Source: Cupriavidus sp. MP-37 (GTDB taxonomy: Bacteria; Pseudomonadota; Gammaproteobacteria; Burkholderiales; Burkholderiaceae). From it: a DNA stretch of 64,000 nt. This document shows, piece after piece, positions 8,199 through 17,072 of the stretch. Position numbers and translations under genes: made by a program. Position 1 is the first letter of the stretch. Each line of letters starts with the position of its first letter. Location: assembly GCF_020618415.1 (NCBI RefSeq), contig NZ_CP085344.1:1821001-1885000 (forward strand). Reading direction: 5' to 3'. The notes under the pieces are model-generated. The model ran no database searches and was not told the origin of the DNA. It saw only the letters and a program-made list of their open reading frames with translations.

Positions 8199-8675
8199 GT
8201 GAAGTTGCGTTTTGAGCACTTGGTTGAGATCAACGATCCGGGCAACCCGCAGCTGGAACCGCTGACGGCCGAGCAGCTGTGGCAGGGCCTGGTGCTGCGC
8301 GCCGAGTCTCCCGAGCTGTTCGTGCTGGGCCTGGACAGCGCCGAGGTGGTGGACCGCGGCGACAACTGGATCGACCGCGTGCTGCATTTCGGCGAAGCGT
8401 CGATCGAGGATCACGTGGTCTACGAGCCGCGCCGGCTGGTGCGTTATGAAACCGCGGCCACGGCCGAGCATGCCGGCGGCACGCTGACCATGGCGATCGA
8501 GACCCCGGGGCCGGGCGCGCTGCTGCTGCGCTTTATCTACGACACCACCATGCCCGCCGTCGATGCCAGCGGCGACGACCGCTACGCCGAGATCGTCAAG
8601 TCCGCCTACCACGCGGCCGACATCGACACCGTCCGCAAGATCCGCGAGATCGCCGACACCGGGCGGCTGGGGTGA
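8199..8675 (+). CDS. SRPBCC-fold protein, DUF1857/AtaL-like
   Basis: A protein of up to 158 residues that matches the DUF1857 (AtaL-like) branch of the START/SRPBCC ligand-binding superfamily. Its order is an N-terminal strand (RFEHLVEINDP), the LTAEQLWQGLVLRAESPELF helix, a beta sheet and a long C-terminal helix (AEIVKSAYHAADIDTVRKIR). The start is uncertain: GTG at 8199 overlaps its own GGGAG, whereas TTG at 8205 has seven-base spacing. Its stop overlaps the MFS gene start (GTGA), so the two are translated together. That suggests the protein binds or handles a molecule related to the exporter's substrate. Confidence 0.75.
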   Translation: MKLRFEHLVEINDPGNPQLEPLTAEQLWQGLVLRAESPELFVLGLDSAEVVDRGDNWIDRVLHFGEASIEDHVVYEPRRLVRYETAATAEHAGGTLTMAIETPGPGALLLRFIYDTTMPAVDASGDDRYAEIVKSAYHAADIDTVRKIREIADTGRLG

Positions 8676-10153
8676 GCGAGGGCCCCGCCACGCCGGAGGG
8701 CTCCGGCCAGCAGTCGGGCCTGCCGACCCGGCAGGCGCTGCGCGCGCGCTACGGCGAACGGCTGCGCTGGCTGGTGCTGGCAACGCTGATGCTGGGCACG
8801 ATCTCGTCGATCGTCTCGTCCACCATCGTCAATGTGGCCATTCCGGACCTGAGCCGGCATTTCGTGCTGGGGCAGGAGCGCGCGCAATGGGTCGCGGCCA
8901 GCTTCATGATCGCGATGACGCTGTCGATGCTGCTGACCCCCTGGCTGCTGAACCGCTACGGGCTGCGGCGCACCTTCCTGGGCGCGGCGCTGCTGCTGGG
9001 CGCGGGCGGGCTGGTGGGCGGCTTCTCGCCGACCTACGGCGTGATGATCGCCATGCGCGTGGCCGAGGGCATCGCCGCGGGCATCATGCAGCCGCTGCCT
9101 AATATCCTGATCCTGCGCGTCTTTGAAGAGCGCGAGCAGGGCAAGGCGATCAGCCTGTTCGGCTTCGGCGTGGTGCTGGCGCCGGCGCTGGGGCCCAGCC
9201 TGGGCGGCTTCCTGGTCGAGGCCTTCGGCTGGCGCTCGATCTTCTTCGTGGTGGTGCCGCTGACGCTGCTGGCGGTGCTGATGGCGCGCCGCTTCATGGC
9301 GGTGGACTCGATCATGATGGGCGAGCGCCAGCCGCTCGACTGGCGCGGGCTGGGCCTGGCCGGCATCGCCACGGTCAGCCTGCTCAACGGCGTGGTCGAG
9401 ATGCGCGAGAGCGTGCCCGCGGGCCTGGCGCTGGCGGGCTTCGGCGTGCTGATGCTGGCGGCTTTCGTGATGTGGCAGCTGCGCGCGGCGTACCCGCTGA
9501 TGAACATGCGGCTCTACAGCTACCGGCAGTTCGCCGCCGGCGCGGTGGTGGCCTTCATCTACGGCGCGGGCCTGTTCGGCTCGACCTACCTGTTGCCGGT
9601 CTATATGCAGATGGCGCTGGAATACACGCCGTCGCGGGCCGGCCTGGTGCTGTTCCCGGCGGGCGTGGTGCTGGCGCTGACGATTGCGCTGGCGGGGCGC
9701 TTCACGCACCGGATCCCGCCGCATGTTCAGGTGTCGTTCGGGCTGGCGCTGCTGTCGCTGTCGTTCCTGCTGATGGCGCTGGGCTCGCGCGCGACGCCTT
9801 ACCTGGTGCTGGTGGCGCTGGCCGTGCTGGGGCGGATCGGCCTGGGCTGCATCCTGCCATCGCTGACGCTGGGCGCGATGCGCGGCGTGGACTTCTCGCT
9901 GATCGCGCAGGGTTCGAGCTGCATCAACTTCCTGCGGCAGCTGGGCGGGGCCATCGGCGTGAGCCTGGCGGGCGTGGGGCTGCAGTGGCGCCTGGCCGAG
10001 CATGGCGCGTTGCTGGGCCAGGCCGGCGACACCGCGCTCCAGGCGGCGCGCATCCGCGCCTTCGACGAAACCTTCCTCGCGGTGGGCGTGGTGATCGCCA
10101 GCGCAATGCTGGCGGCCTGGCGTATCCGCCCGCGCCCGGCGCCGGCGGCCTGA
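8672..10153 (+). CDS. DHA2-type MFS efflux transporter
   Basis: A 493-residue inner-membrane drug:proton antiporter of the EmrB/QacA type with about 14 hydrophobic segments. Signature segments are STIVNVAIPDLSRHF in helix 1, GLRRTFLGAALLLGAGG in the loop 2-3/helix 3 region, and GPSLGGFLVEAFGWRSIFF in helix 5. There is no adjacent EmrA-type membrane-fusion protein or TetR regulator, so it probably works alone in the inner membrane. Start GTG overlaps the preceding stop by four bases. The exported compound is unknown. Confidence 0.9.
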   Translation: MSEGPATPEGSGQQSGLPTRQALRARYGERLRWLVLATLMLGTISSIVSSTIVNVAIPDLSRHFVLGQERAQWVAASFMIAMTLSMLLTPWLLNRYGLRRTFLGAALLLGAGGLVGGFSPTYGVMIAMRVAEGIAAGIMQPLPNILILRVFEEREQGKAISLFGFGVVLAPALGPSLGGFLVEAFGWRSIFFVVVPLTLLAVLMARRFMAVDSIMMGERQPLDWRGLGLAGIATVSLLNGVVEMRESVPAGLALAGFGVLMLAAFVMWQLRAAYPLMNMRLYSYRQFAAGAVVAFIYGAGLFGSTYLLPVYMQMALEYTPSRAGLVLFPAGVVLALTIALAGRFTHRIPPHVQVSFGLALLSLSFLLMALGSRATPYLVLVALAVLGRIGLGCILPSLTLGAMRGVDFSLIAQGSSCINFLRQLGGAIGVSLAGVGLQWRLAEHGALLGQAGDTALQAARIRAFDETFLAVGVVIASAMLAAWRIRPRPAPAA

Positions 10154-10173
10154 AGCCGCCGGGCCGGAAGCGT

Positions 10174-10443
10174 TCAGCTGGCGGCGCCGCTGCGCAGCTC
10201 TTCCACCAGCGCGATGTACTGCTCCATCGCCTGTTCGCGCGCGGTGCCGCGCAGCGCTTCCCACGCCTCGAACTTGTAGCGGCCGACGAAATCGGTCATG
10301 CCGGGCTTGTCGCCGTGGGCATCGCCTTCGCTGCCTTGCTTGAATAGCGCATACAGGCGCAGCAGGGACATATTGCTGGGGCGTTCGCTCAGTTGCTTGA
10401 CGTCGATCTGGGCCTGTTCGAAGCGTGCCTGCAGGTCGCTCAT
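10174..10443 (-). CDS. Acyl-CoA-binding protein
   Basis: An 89-residue protein, the usual length for the ACBP family, which binds long-chain acyl-CoA in the cytosol. Family residues are visible: the helix-2 segment LLRLYALFKQGSEGDAHG, then YKFEAWEALRG and the last helix EQYIALVEEL. In bacteria ACBP is patchily distributed, mostly in proteobacteria with strong fatty-acid or polyhydroxyalkanoate metabolism. The gene is convergent with the MFS gene (20 bases between stops) and divergent from tsaB. Confidence 0.93.
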   Translation of the reverse strand: MSDLQARFEQAQIDVKQLSERPSNMSLLRLYALFKQGSEGDAHGDKPGMTDFVGRYKFEAWEALRGTAREQAMEQYIALVEELRSGAAS

Positions 10444-10572
10444 GGGGTTCCTCCGGTGTGGGCTGTCTGGATTGCGAAAATGCAGCCCGATGATAGCCGC
10501 CCGGCGCGGCCGCGCCGTCCGTATAAAACCGAAGAAGCCCTCGATTCCGGGCCCAACGGATACAATCGCGCC

Positions 10573-11328
10573 ATGTCCTGGATTCTTGCTGTTGAAACTT
10601 CTACGGAGTGGTGCTCGGTCGCGCTCGGACGCGCGGCAGGCGCCGGCCTGGAGTGCCTGGTGCGCCATGAGCACACCGGCGCACGCTCGTCGGCGCGCGT
10701 GCTGCCGGCCGCCGGCGAATTGCTGGCCGAAGCCGGCATTGCGCTGGGCGATTGCATGGCCATTGCCTTCGGCGCCGGCCCGGGCTCGTTCACCGGCCTG
10801 CGCACCGCCTGCGGCGTGGCGCAGGGGCTGGCGTTCGGCGCCGGCCTGCCGGTGGTGCCGGTCAACACCCTGATGGCATGCGCCGAGCGCGCCCGTGCCG
10901 CCGCGCCGGCGCTGCCGGACGGCACCGCGGTGCTGGTGGCGCTGGATGCGCGCATGGACGAGGCCTATGCCGCGGCGTTCGGCTGGAACGCGGTCGCGCA
11001 GGAGTGGGCCGAAGTCACGCCGATGCAGGTCGGGGCGCCGGAAACGGTGGCCTTGCCCGCCGGCGAGTTCTGGCTGGCCGGCAATGCGTCCACGGTGTTT
11101 GGCGAGCGCCTGGCGGGCCTGGCCCGCGCCGCCCGCGTGCTGCCCGAGGCGATGCCCCATGCGCAGCCGATGGTTGCCATCGCGCTGCGCGCGCTGGCGC
11201 GCGGCGAGGCCATCGACGCCGACCAGGCCATGCCGGTCTACCTGCGCGACAAGGTCGCCCAGACCATCGCGGAACGTGAAGCCGCCGCGGCGGCGCGCGC
11301 CGCGGCCCGGCCGGGGAGCGCATCGTGA
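10573..11328 (+). CDS. tsaB: tRNA t6A37 threonylcarbamoyl complex subunit TsaB
   Basis: A 251-residue ASKHA-fold protein that partners TsaD and TsaE to place threonylcarbamoyl on A37 of ANN-decoding tRNAs. Diagnostic sequence: ILAVETSTEWCSVAL at the N terminus, H-T-G (EHTGARSSAR) and GAGPGSFTGLRTACGVAQG around residues 61-80. The ATG at 10573 gives the normal N terminus. It begins a four-gene rightward operon; the downstream rimI start overlaps its stop by four bases. A TACAAT hexamer lies immediately upstream at 10561, too close to be certain as a -10 box. Confidence 0.95.
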   Translation: MSWILAVETSTEWCSVALGRAAGAGLECLVRHEHTGARSSARVLPAAGELLAEAGIALGDCMAIAFGAGPGSFTGLRTACGVAQGLAFGAGLPVVPVNTLMACAERARAAAPALPDGTAVLVALDARMDEAYAAAFGWNAVAQEWAEVTPMQVGAPETVALPAGEFWLAGNASTVFGERLAGLARAARVLPEAMPHAQPMVAIALRALARGEAIDADQAMPVYLRDKVAQTIAEREAAAAARAAARPGSAS

Positions 11329-11885
11329 GCGCCGCGTATCCCCTCGCCGACCGCCACGACTGGCCCGCGGTGCCGGCCATGCCGGCGTTGCCGGCGGGCT
11401 GGTCGCTGGGGCGCATGAGCGCGCTGGACCTGCAGGCGGTGGCGGGGATCGAGGCGCGCGCCTACAGCCATCCGTGGACGCGCGGCAACTTCGAGAACTC
11501 GGTCAAGTCCGGCCATCTCGGCCTGACGCTGCGCGATCCGGCGGGCACGCTGGTGGCCTACGCCGTGCTGATGCCGGTGGTCGATGAAATGCACCTGCTC
11601 AACATCACGGTCGAGCCGCAGCGCCAGCGCCAGGGGCTGGGGCGCCTGATGCTCGCGGTGGTGCTGGCGACCTCGCACGCGCACCGCATCCACACCATGC
11701 TGCTGGAAGTGCGGCCCTCCAATACCGGGGCGATCGCGCTGTACCAGGCGGCCGGGTTTGCCGAGATCGGCCGCCGCAAGGGCTATTACCCGGCGCCCGG
11801 CGGCAAGCGCGAAGACGCGCTGGTGCTGCGCCGCGCCTGGCCGGCGCAGGATGCCGCCAACGCAGGCACGGAGGGGCAGGCATGA
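11325..11885 (+). CDS. rimI: Ribosomal protein S18-alanine N-acetyltransferase RimI
   Basis: A 186-residue GNAT-fold acetyltransferase that acetylates the N-terminal Ala of ribosomal protein bS18. The acetyl-CoA loop is clear: VEPQRQRQGLGRLML (R/Q-x-x-G-x-G/A). It is followed by LLEVRPSNTGAIALYQAAGF and GRRKGYY, typical of RimI. The N terminus is about 35 residues longer than E. coli RimI. It overlaps tsaB (GTGA) and the next gene (ATGA). The tsaB-rimI pairing is widely conserved. Confidence 0.92.
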   Translation: MSAAYPLADRHDWPAVPAMPALPAGWSLGRMSALDLQAVAGIEARAYSHPWTRGNFENSVKSGHLGLTLRDPAGTLVAYAVLMPVVDEMHLLNITVEPQRQRQGLGRLMLAVVLATSHAHRIHTMLLEVRPSNTGAIALYQAAGFAEIGRRKGYYPAPGGKREDALVLRRAWPAQDAANAGTEGQA

Positions 11886-12727
11886 GCCGCCGTGCACAGT
11901 TCCTCGAGGCGCTGGGCATTGCGACCGAATGGGTGCCGCGCGCGCCCAAGGCCGTGCAAACCGAGGCGCAAACTGAAGTCACGGCGCCGCCCATCGCGAT
12001 GCCGGTGGCCGAGCCGCCTGCAGCTGCGGTCGCGCATGCCGAGCCAGCGCTGGCCGTACCCGTGGCGCAGCCGGCAGCCCGTGAGCGCATTGCGCCAGCG
12101 CCGGTCCCGCTCGGACCTGAAGCCGGCGATGCCCAAGGCGAACGTGAAGCGGCCATCGCCACGATGGACTGGCCGGCGCTGGATGCCGCGGTGGCGGGCT
12201 GCACCGCCTGCGGGCTGTGCCAGACCCGCACCCAAACCGTCTTCGGCGTGGGTGACCGCCAGGCGGAATGGATGCTGGTGGGCGAAGCCCCCGGCGAAAA
12301 CGAAGACCTGCAGGGCGAGCCCTTCGTCGGCCAGGCCGGCAAGCTGCTCGACAACATGCTCGGCGCGCTCGGGCTGGCGCGCGGGCGCAATGTCTTCATC
12401 GCCAACGTGCTCAAGTGCCGCCCGCCCGGCAACCGCAACCCGGAACCGGAAGAGGTGGCACAGTGCGAGCCCTTCCTGCGCCGGCAGATCGCGCTGGTCA
12501 GGCCCCGCGTGATCGTGGTGCTGGGCCGCTTTGCCGCGCAGTCACTGCTGCGCACCACCACGCCCATCGGCAAGCTGCGCGGAACCGTGCATGCGTATGA
12601 AGGCATCCCGGTGGTGGTGACCTACCATCCCGCCTACCTGCTGCGCACGCTGACCGACAAGGCGCGCGCCTGGGAAGACCTGTGCCTGGCCCGGGAGGTC
12701 CATGACCGTGCGGGAGCTGGGGCCTGA
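11882..12727 (+). CDS. Type-4 (Fe-S) uracil-DNA glycosylase
   Basis: A 281-residue DNA-repair enzyme that removes uracil from DNA. The catalytic domain begins near residue 95 with the first iron-sulfur cysteines (CTACGLC), then motif A GEAPGENEDLQGEPFVGQAG, then KCRPPGNRNPEPEE and AQCEPFL with the remaining cysteines, and the C-terminal motif VVTYHPAYLLR. About 70 residues between a short conserved N-terminal piece (SRRAQFLEALGI) and the catalytic core are Ala/Pro/Val-rich and probably disordered; most type-4 enzymes are nearer 200 residues. The start overlaps rimI by four bases. Confidence 0.92.
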   Translation: MSRRAQFLEALGIATEWVPRAPKAVQTEAQTEVTAPPIAMPVAEPPAAAVAHAEPALAVPVAQPAARERIAPAPVPLGPEAGDAQGEREAAIATMDWPALDAAVAGCTACGLCQTRTQTVFGVGDRQAEWMLVGEAPGENEDLQGEPFVGQAGKLLDNMLGALGLARGRNVFIANVLKCRPPGNRNPEPEEVAQCEPFLRRQIALVRPRVIVVLGRFAAQSLLRTTTPIGKLRGTVHAYEGIPVVVTYHPAYLLRTLTDKARAWEDLCLAREVHDRAGAGA

Positions 12728-13835
12728 TCTCTCGCTGACCCGCGGCGGCGACGGCCCCGGGCCGTCGGACGCGCCGCTGTGGCGCCGCGCCGCGTCGGCG
12801 CGCGCGCGTGACCTGGCCTGGACCACGCTGTCGCCGCCGCTGCTGGACGCCGTGCCTGGCGCCGCGCTGGCGCGCTGGCCGGCCGGCACCCTCGAGGCCT
12901 GGCAGCGCTGGCTCGAGGGCGCGGATCCCGCCACGCTTCCCGCCACCATCGACGAACTGGCCGATGGCCACGCCGCGCTCGCCGCCGATGCCGACCACGA
13001 CCCTGCCAACCGCAGCCTGCGCCTCGGCCGGCATGCGGAGCGGCTGCTGCATTTTGCCTTGCGCCATATGGAAGGGCTGTCGCTGCTGGCCGCCAACGTG
13101 CCGGTGCGGCGCGCGGGCCGGCACGGGGTGCGCACGCTGGGCGAGCTGGATTTCGTCTGGCGCGACCTGGGCTCGGGCGCGGTGGTCCACTGGGAAATGG
13201 CAGCCAAGTTCTACCTGATGGCGGCAGACGGCCACCAGCCGCCGCGGGCGCAGGATTTTGTCGGCCCGAACCTGGTCGACCGCCTCGGCGACAAGCTCGG
13301 CCATATCGTGCACCGCCAGCTGCCGCTGGGGCATACCGCCGAGGCGCAGGCCGCGCTGGGCCATACCGTCGACCGCAGCGAAGTCTACCTGCTGGGCTGG
13401 CTGTTCTATCGCGACGGCCAGGTGCCGGCCGGGCTGGAGACGCTGGGCATCGCGCCGGACCACTTGCACGGCTGGTGGTCCACGCTCGACACCTGGGCCG
13501 CGCGCGCCGCCGCGCGGCCGGGCCTGCGCTGGTGCCGCCTGCCGCGTACCGGGTGGCTGTCGGGGGCGCTGGTGCCGGAAGCCGGCACGGCGGACGCCGG
13601 TGCGCTGCACGCGCTGCTGGCGCAGCGCTTTGCCGATCCGCGCCATGACCACGGCTGGCGCCGCGAGTCGCCGGTGATGCTGTGCGAGCTGGAACCGGCC
13701 GGGCCGCAGGCGCCGGGCTGGTGGCGCGAATGCTCGCGCGGGTTCGTGGTGCCGCCGGGGTGGCAGGAGCGGGCGCTGGCGCGCACCGGCGAGCCGCCGC
13801 GGGCAGGCCCGCAAGCCGCCCCGGACGACGCCTGA
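12702..13835 (+). CDS. DUF1853 family protein
   Basis: A 377-residue cytosolic protein matching DUF1853: an N-terminal region with ARARDLAWTTLSPPLL, then LRLGRHAERLLHFAL, then FVWRDLGSGAVVHWEMAAKFYL and the C-terminal PPGWQ. The WEMAAKFYL stretch, with an acidic residue and lysine close together, resembles nuclease-like cores, so a nucleic-acid role would fit a gene beside a DNA glycosylase. That is a guess; the family has no proven function. It overlaps the glycosylase gene by 26 bases and ends the operon. Confidence 0.8.
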   Translation: MTVRELGPDLSLTRGGDGPGPSDAPLWRRAASARARDLAWTTLSPPLLDAVPGAALARWPAGTLEAWQRWLEGADPATLPATIDELADGHAALAADADHDPANRSLRLGRHAERLLHFALRHMEGLSLLAANVPVRRAGRHGVRTLGELDFVWRDLGSGAVVHWEMAAKFYLMAADGHQPPRAQDFVGPNLVDRLGDKLGHIVHRQLPLGHTAEAQAALGHTVDRSEVYLLGWLFYRDGQVPAGLETLGIAPDHLHGWWSTLDTWAARAAARPGLRWCRLPRTGWLSGALVPEAGTADAGALHALLAQRFADPRHDHGWRRESPVMLCELEPAGPQAPGWWRECSRGFVVPPGWQERALARTGEPPRAGPQAAPDDA

Positions 13836-13880
13836 TGCGGCCTGGCCGGCCTCTGGCGCGGCCGCGCCGTGATTGGTGTG

Positions 13881-15200
13881 CTAGTGGTGCTTGTCCTCGC
13901 CGATCATCGCCAGCGAGTTGAAGGTGCGTACGTTGTACTTGTGCAGCTTGAGCACCAGCGCCATGGTCACGCAGATAAACAGGCCCAGCGCGATGATGAC
14001 CACGCCGATCGGCACGTTGAGCTTGATCAGCAGCGCATACAGGCACAGCATCAGCAGCACCGAGACGTTCTCATTGAAGTTCTGCACCGCGATCGAGTGC
14101 CCGGCCGACAGCAGCACATGGCCGCGGTGCTGCAGCAGCGCATTCATCGGCACCACGAAATAGCCCGACATCGCGCCCACCAGCATCAGGAACACATAGG
14201 CGATGGCCATGTACAGCGGCATGTGCAGGCCCAGCACGTCGAGCGTGACCTGCGGCATTGCGTCCTTGGTGTAGAACGCCATCAGCATCACGGTGGCGCC
14301 CATCGCCACGCCGAACGGCAGCACCGACAGCGATTTGCGCAGCGGAATGCGCGCCGCCGCCAGGATCGCGCCGACGGCCACGCCCACCGCCACCACGGCC
14401 TGCAGCAACGCGCCCTGCGACAGGTTCAGCCCCAGCGATTTCTCGGCCCACTTCAGCACGATGAACTGCAGCGTCGCCCCCACGCCCCAGAACAGCGTGG
14501 TCACCGCCAGCGAGATCTGGCCCAGCTTGTCGCGCCACAGCGCCAGGAAGCAGTCGCCGAACTCGGCGATCAGCTTGATCGGGTTCTTTTCCTGCGCCGG
14601 ATAGCGGGCGCCGGTGTCGGGGATGAACAGGTTGAAGACCGAAGCGATCACGTAGAACAGCATGATCACGACCATCGCGGCCTCGGCCGGGGTGTCGATG
14701 CCGGTATTGATCCAGGGCACGTCGAGGCGCAGCAGCAGCCCGGAGACATGCACGGAAATCAGCGCACCGCCCACCACCGTGCCGAGGATGATAGAACCCA
14801 CCGTCAGGCCCTCGATCCAGCCGTTGGCCAGCACCAGTTTTTCGGGGGGCAGCAGCTCGGTCAGGATGCCGTACTTGGCCGGCGAATACGCCGCCGCGCC
14901 GAAGCCGACCACGCCGTAGGCCAGCAGCGGATGCAGCCCGAACATCATGATGGCGCACCCGACCACCTTGATCGCGTTGGTGATGAGCATCACCCGCCCC
15001 TTGGGCATCGAGTCGGCGAAGGCGCCGACGAAGGCGGCAAGAATGACGTAGGAGAGAACGAAGAACAGCTTGAGCAGCGGGGTCATCCACTGCGGGGAAT
15101 GCAATTCGGTGAGAAGGGCGATGGCGGCGATCAGTAAGGCATTGTCGGCCAGCGAGGAAAAAAACTGCGCGGCCATGATGGTGTAAAAACCCTTCTTCAT
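13881..15200 (-). CDS. lplT: Lysophospholipid transporter LplT
   Basis: A 439-residue MFS protein that flips lysophospholipids, chiefly 2-acyl-glycerophosphoethanolamine, from the outer to the inner leaflet of the inner membrane for re-acylation. N-terminal MKKGFYTIMAAQFFSSLADNALLIA is characteristic of LplT, as is YSPAKYGILTELLPPEKLVLANG. Twelve or so hydrophobic helices are present. In E. coli lplT is coupled to the acyltransferase aas; no aas is adjacent here. The ATG at 15200 matches the family; the frame stays open to 15362 but the extra residues look non-conserved. Confidence 0.9.
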   Translation of the reverse strand: MKKGFYTIMAAQFFSSLADNALLIAAIALLTELHSPQWMTPLLKLFFVLSYVILAAFVGAFADSMPKGRVMLITNAIKVVGCAIMMFGLHPLLAYGVVGFGAAAYSPAKYGILTELLPPEKLVLANGWIEGLTVGSIILGTVVGGALISVHVSGLLLRLDVPWINTGIDTPAEAAMVVIMLFYVIASVFNLFIPDTGARYPAQEKNPIKLIAEFGDCFLALWRDKLGQISLAVTTLFWGVGATLQFIVLKWAEKSLGLNLSQGALLQAVVAVGVAVGAILAAARIPLRKSLSVLPFGVAMGATVMLMAFYTKDAMPQVTLDVLGLHMPLYMAIAYVFLMLVGAMSGYFVVPMNALLQHRGHVLLSAGHSIAVQNFNENVSVLLMLCLYALLIKLNVPIGVVIIALGLFICVTMALVLKLHKYNVRTFNSLAMIGEDKHH

Positions 15201-15790
15201 GCTGTCGACTTTCTCTCCATCGCGCGCTCCATTCAGGTTGGCCAGGCCGGTGCCGGCCGCAGAGGCCATGGTTTGCAGGGAACCTTGTGCCGCGGCCGTG
15301 TCGAATTGTGTCGTAGGTGCTGCGCTGCGGCGCCGTGAGGCTTGCCTGACAGTCATTGACATAATGCTTCGCTTTTAGAACATGGCCGGAGCGTCCGGCT
15401 TTATATCACGAAAACATGACATTCCCGAACCCCGGCAACGGCTCTTTTTGACAGCAAATTGCCTTGCCGATTCCCCGATGACCCCCGGCAACAGCATCCG
15501 AATGTGTTCAAATAACGGCTGCCACCGCGGCCCGCCGGACCGGACTTTCCTTGATCTGGTGTGCGCCCGGCGGGATATGGTGACTGGGATACCTGGGCGT
15601 GCCAATTGCGGGCATCCCGCATATCGGCCGCCACAACCGTCGCCACAGCCCTTGCCGGTAGGTGCTGCGGCACACCGACAGGTGACGTTTGCGCCATCGA
15701 TACTGAGACAGAGCCGTCCCTCCAGCCTGCGTCGTGCGTACCTGCCGCCCGCGCCGCTGCCGGCCCGTCCGCTACCCTGATGTGACTTCC
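15201..15790. other. Divergent intergenic region lplT/alr
   Basis: A 590-base stretch without a convincing gene. It carries the 5' regions of both flanking genes. A TTGACA hexamer at 15448 has no acceptable -10 at 16-18 bases, and the small open frames inside have random-looking composition. The 160 bases nearest lplT could still encode an N-terminal extension of that protein. No repeat or RNA gene was seen. Confidence 0.5.
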
Positions 15791-16912
15791 ATGCCAAGAC
15801 CGATCCAAGCCGTCATCCACCAACCCGCCCTGGCCAACAATCTCGACGTGATCCGCCGCAAGGCGCCCGATTCGCGCGTCTGGGCGGTCGTCAAGGCCAA
15901 CGCCTACGGCCATGGCATCCGCCGCGTGTTTGCTGCGCTGCGCGGTGCCGACGGCTTCGGCCTGCTCGACCTGAATGAGGCCGTGCTGCTGCGCGAGCTC
16001 GGCTGGCAGGGGCCGATCCTGCTGCTGGAGGGTTTCTTCCAGCCGCAGGACATTGCCTTGATCGAGCAATACCGGCTGACCACCGCGATCCACTGCGACG
16101 AGCAGCTGCGCATGCTGGAAAGCGCGCGCCCGAAGGGCCCGCTGGCGATCCAGCTCAAGCTCAACACCGGCATGAACCGGCTCGGCTTCCATCCGGCGGC
16201 ATACCGCGCCGCCTGGGAGCGCGCGCGCGCCATGCCGTGCGTGGGCAGCATCGTCCATATGACGCATTTTTCCGATGCCGATGGCCCGCGCGGCATCGCC
16301 CACCAGGTCGAGGCCTTCGACGCCGCCACCGCCAACCTGCCGGGCGAGGCCAGCCTGTCGAATTCCGCCGCGGTGCTGTGGCACCCGCAGGCGCACCGCG
16401 CCTGGGTGCGCCCCGGCATCATCGTGTACGGCGCCTCGCCCACCGGCCGCGATGCCGATATCGCCGGCACCGGGCTGCAGCCGGCGATGTCGCTGCACAG
16501 CGAACTGATCTCGGTGCAGGACCTGCAGCCGGGCGATACCGTCGGCTACGGCTCGCTGTTCACCGCGGAGCGGCCGATGCGCATCGGCGTGGTTGCCTGC
16601 GGCTATGCCGACGGCTACCCGCGCCATGCCTCGGGCTGGGGCGAGCAGCGCGCGCCGGTGCTGGTCGACGGCGTGCGCACCGAACTGGTCGGGCGCGTGT
16701 CGATGGACATGCTGTGCGTCGACCTGACGCCGTGTCCCAGGGCCCGCGTCGGCAGCCCGGTCACGCTGTGGGGTCAGGGCCTGCCGATCGACGAAGTGGC
16801 GCAGGCCAGCGGCACGGTCGGCTACGAGCTGATGTGCGCGCTGGCGCCGCGGGTGCCGACCACGGTGGCGACCATCACGGCATCGGACAGCGCCGCGCCC
16901 GCGGTCGCCTGA
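15791..16912 (+). CDS. alr: Alanine racemase
   Basis: A 373-residue PLP-dependent racemase supplying D-alanine for peptidoglycan. The PLP lysine motif [10 protein letters not shown] lies near residue 35, the catalytic tyrosine is in VGYGSLF near 250, and GYADGYPRH and GRVSMDM are present. The N terminus [17 protein letters not shown] is the betaproteobacterial form. Start ATG at 15791 has no strong Shine-Dalgarno; a longer frame opens at 15734. It is 160 bases before radA on the same strand. Confidence 0.95.
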   Translation: MPRPIQAVIHQPALANNLDVIRRKAPDSRVWAVVKANAYGHGIRRVFAALRGADGFGLLDLNEAVLLRELGWQGPILLLEGFFQPQDIALIEQYRLTTAIHCDEQLRMLESARPKGPLAIQLKLNTGMNRLGFHPAAYRAAWERARAMPCVGSIVHMTHFSDADGPRGIAHQVEAFDAATANLPGEASLSNSAAVLWHPQAHRAWVRPGIIVYGASPTGRDADIAGTGLQPAMSLHSELISVQDLQPGDTVGYGSLFTAERPMRIGVVACGYADGYPRHASGWGEQRAPVLVDGVRTELVGRVSMDMLCVDLTPCPRARVGSPVTLWGQGLPIDEVAQASGTVGYELMCALAPRVPTTVATITASDSAAPAVA

Positions 16913-17072
16913 CCTGGCCTGATTTGCCCTGATCAGCGGGGCGGATGCGGGCGCAGCGCCGCCCGGTTACGCTCTGCGCGCGTGCGCTGCCCCAGGCCGC
17001 TTCGCCCACTACGCTACCTCCGCGGGCCGGGCCGCTTCACGCCCGGCCCGATTCTTTCTGCAAGGACCTCCG

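Noticed and set aside
15448..15453. TTGACA as a -35 box for alr
   Set aside because: No acceptable -10 box 16-18 bases downstream.
15382..15780. Small open frame between lplT and alr
   Set aside because: Pro/Arg-rich with no ribosome site and no recognisable segment; considered non-coding.
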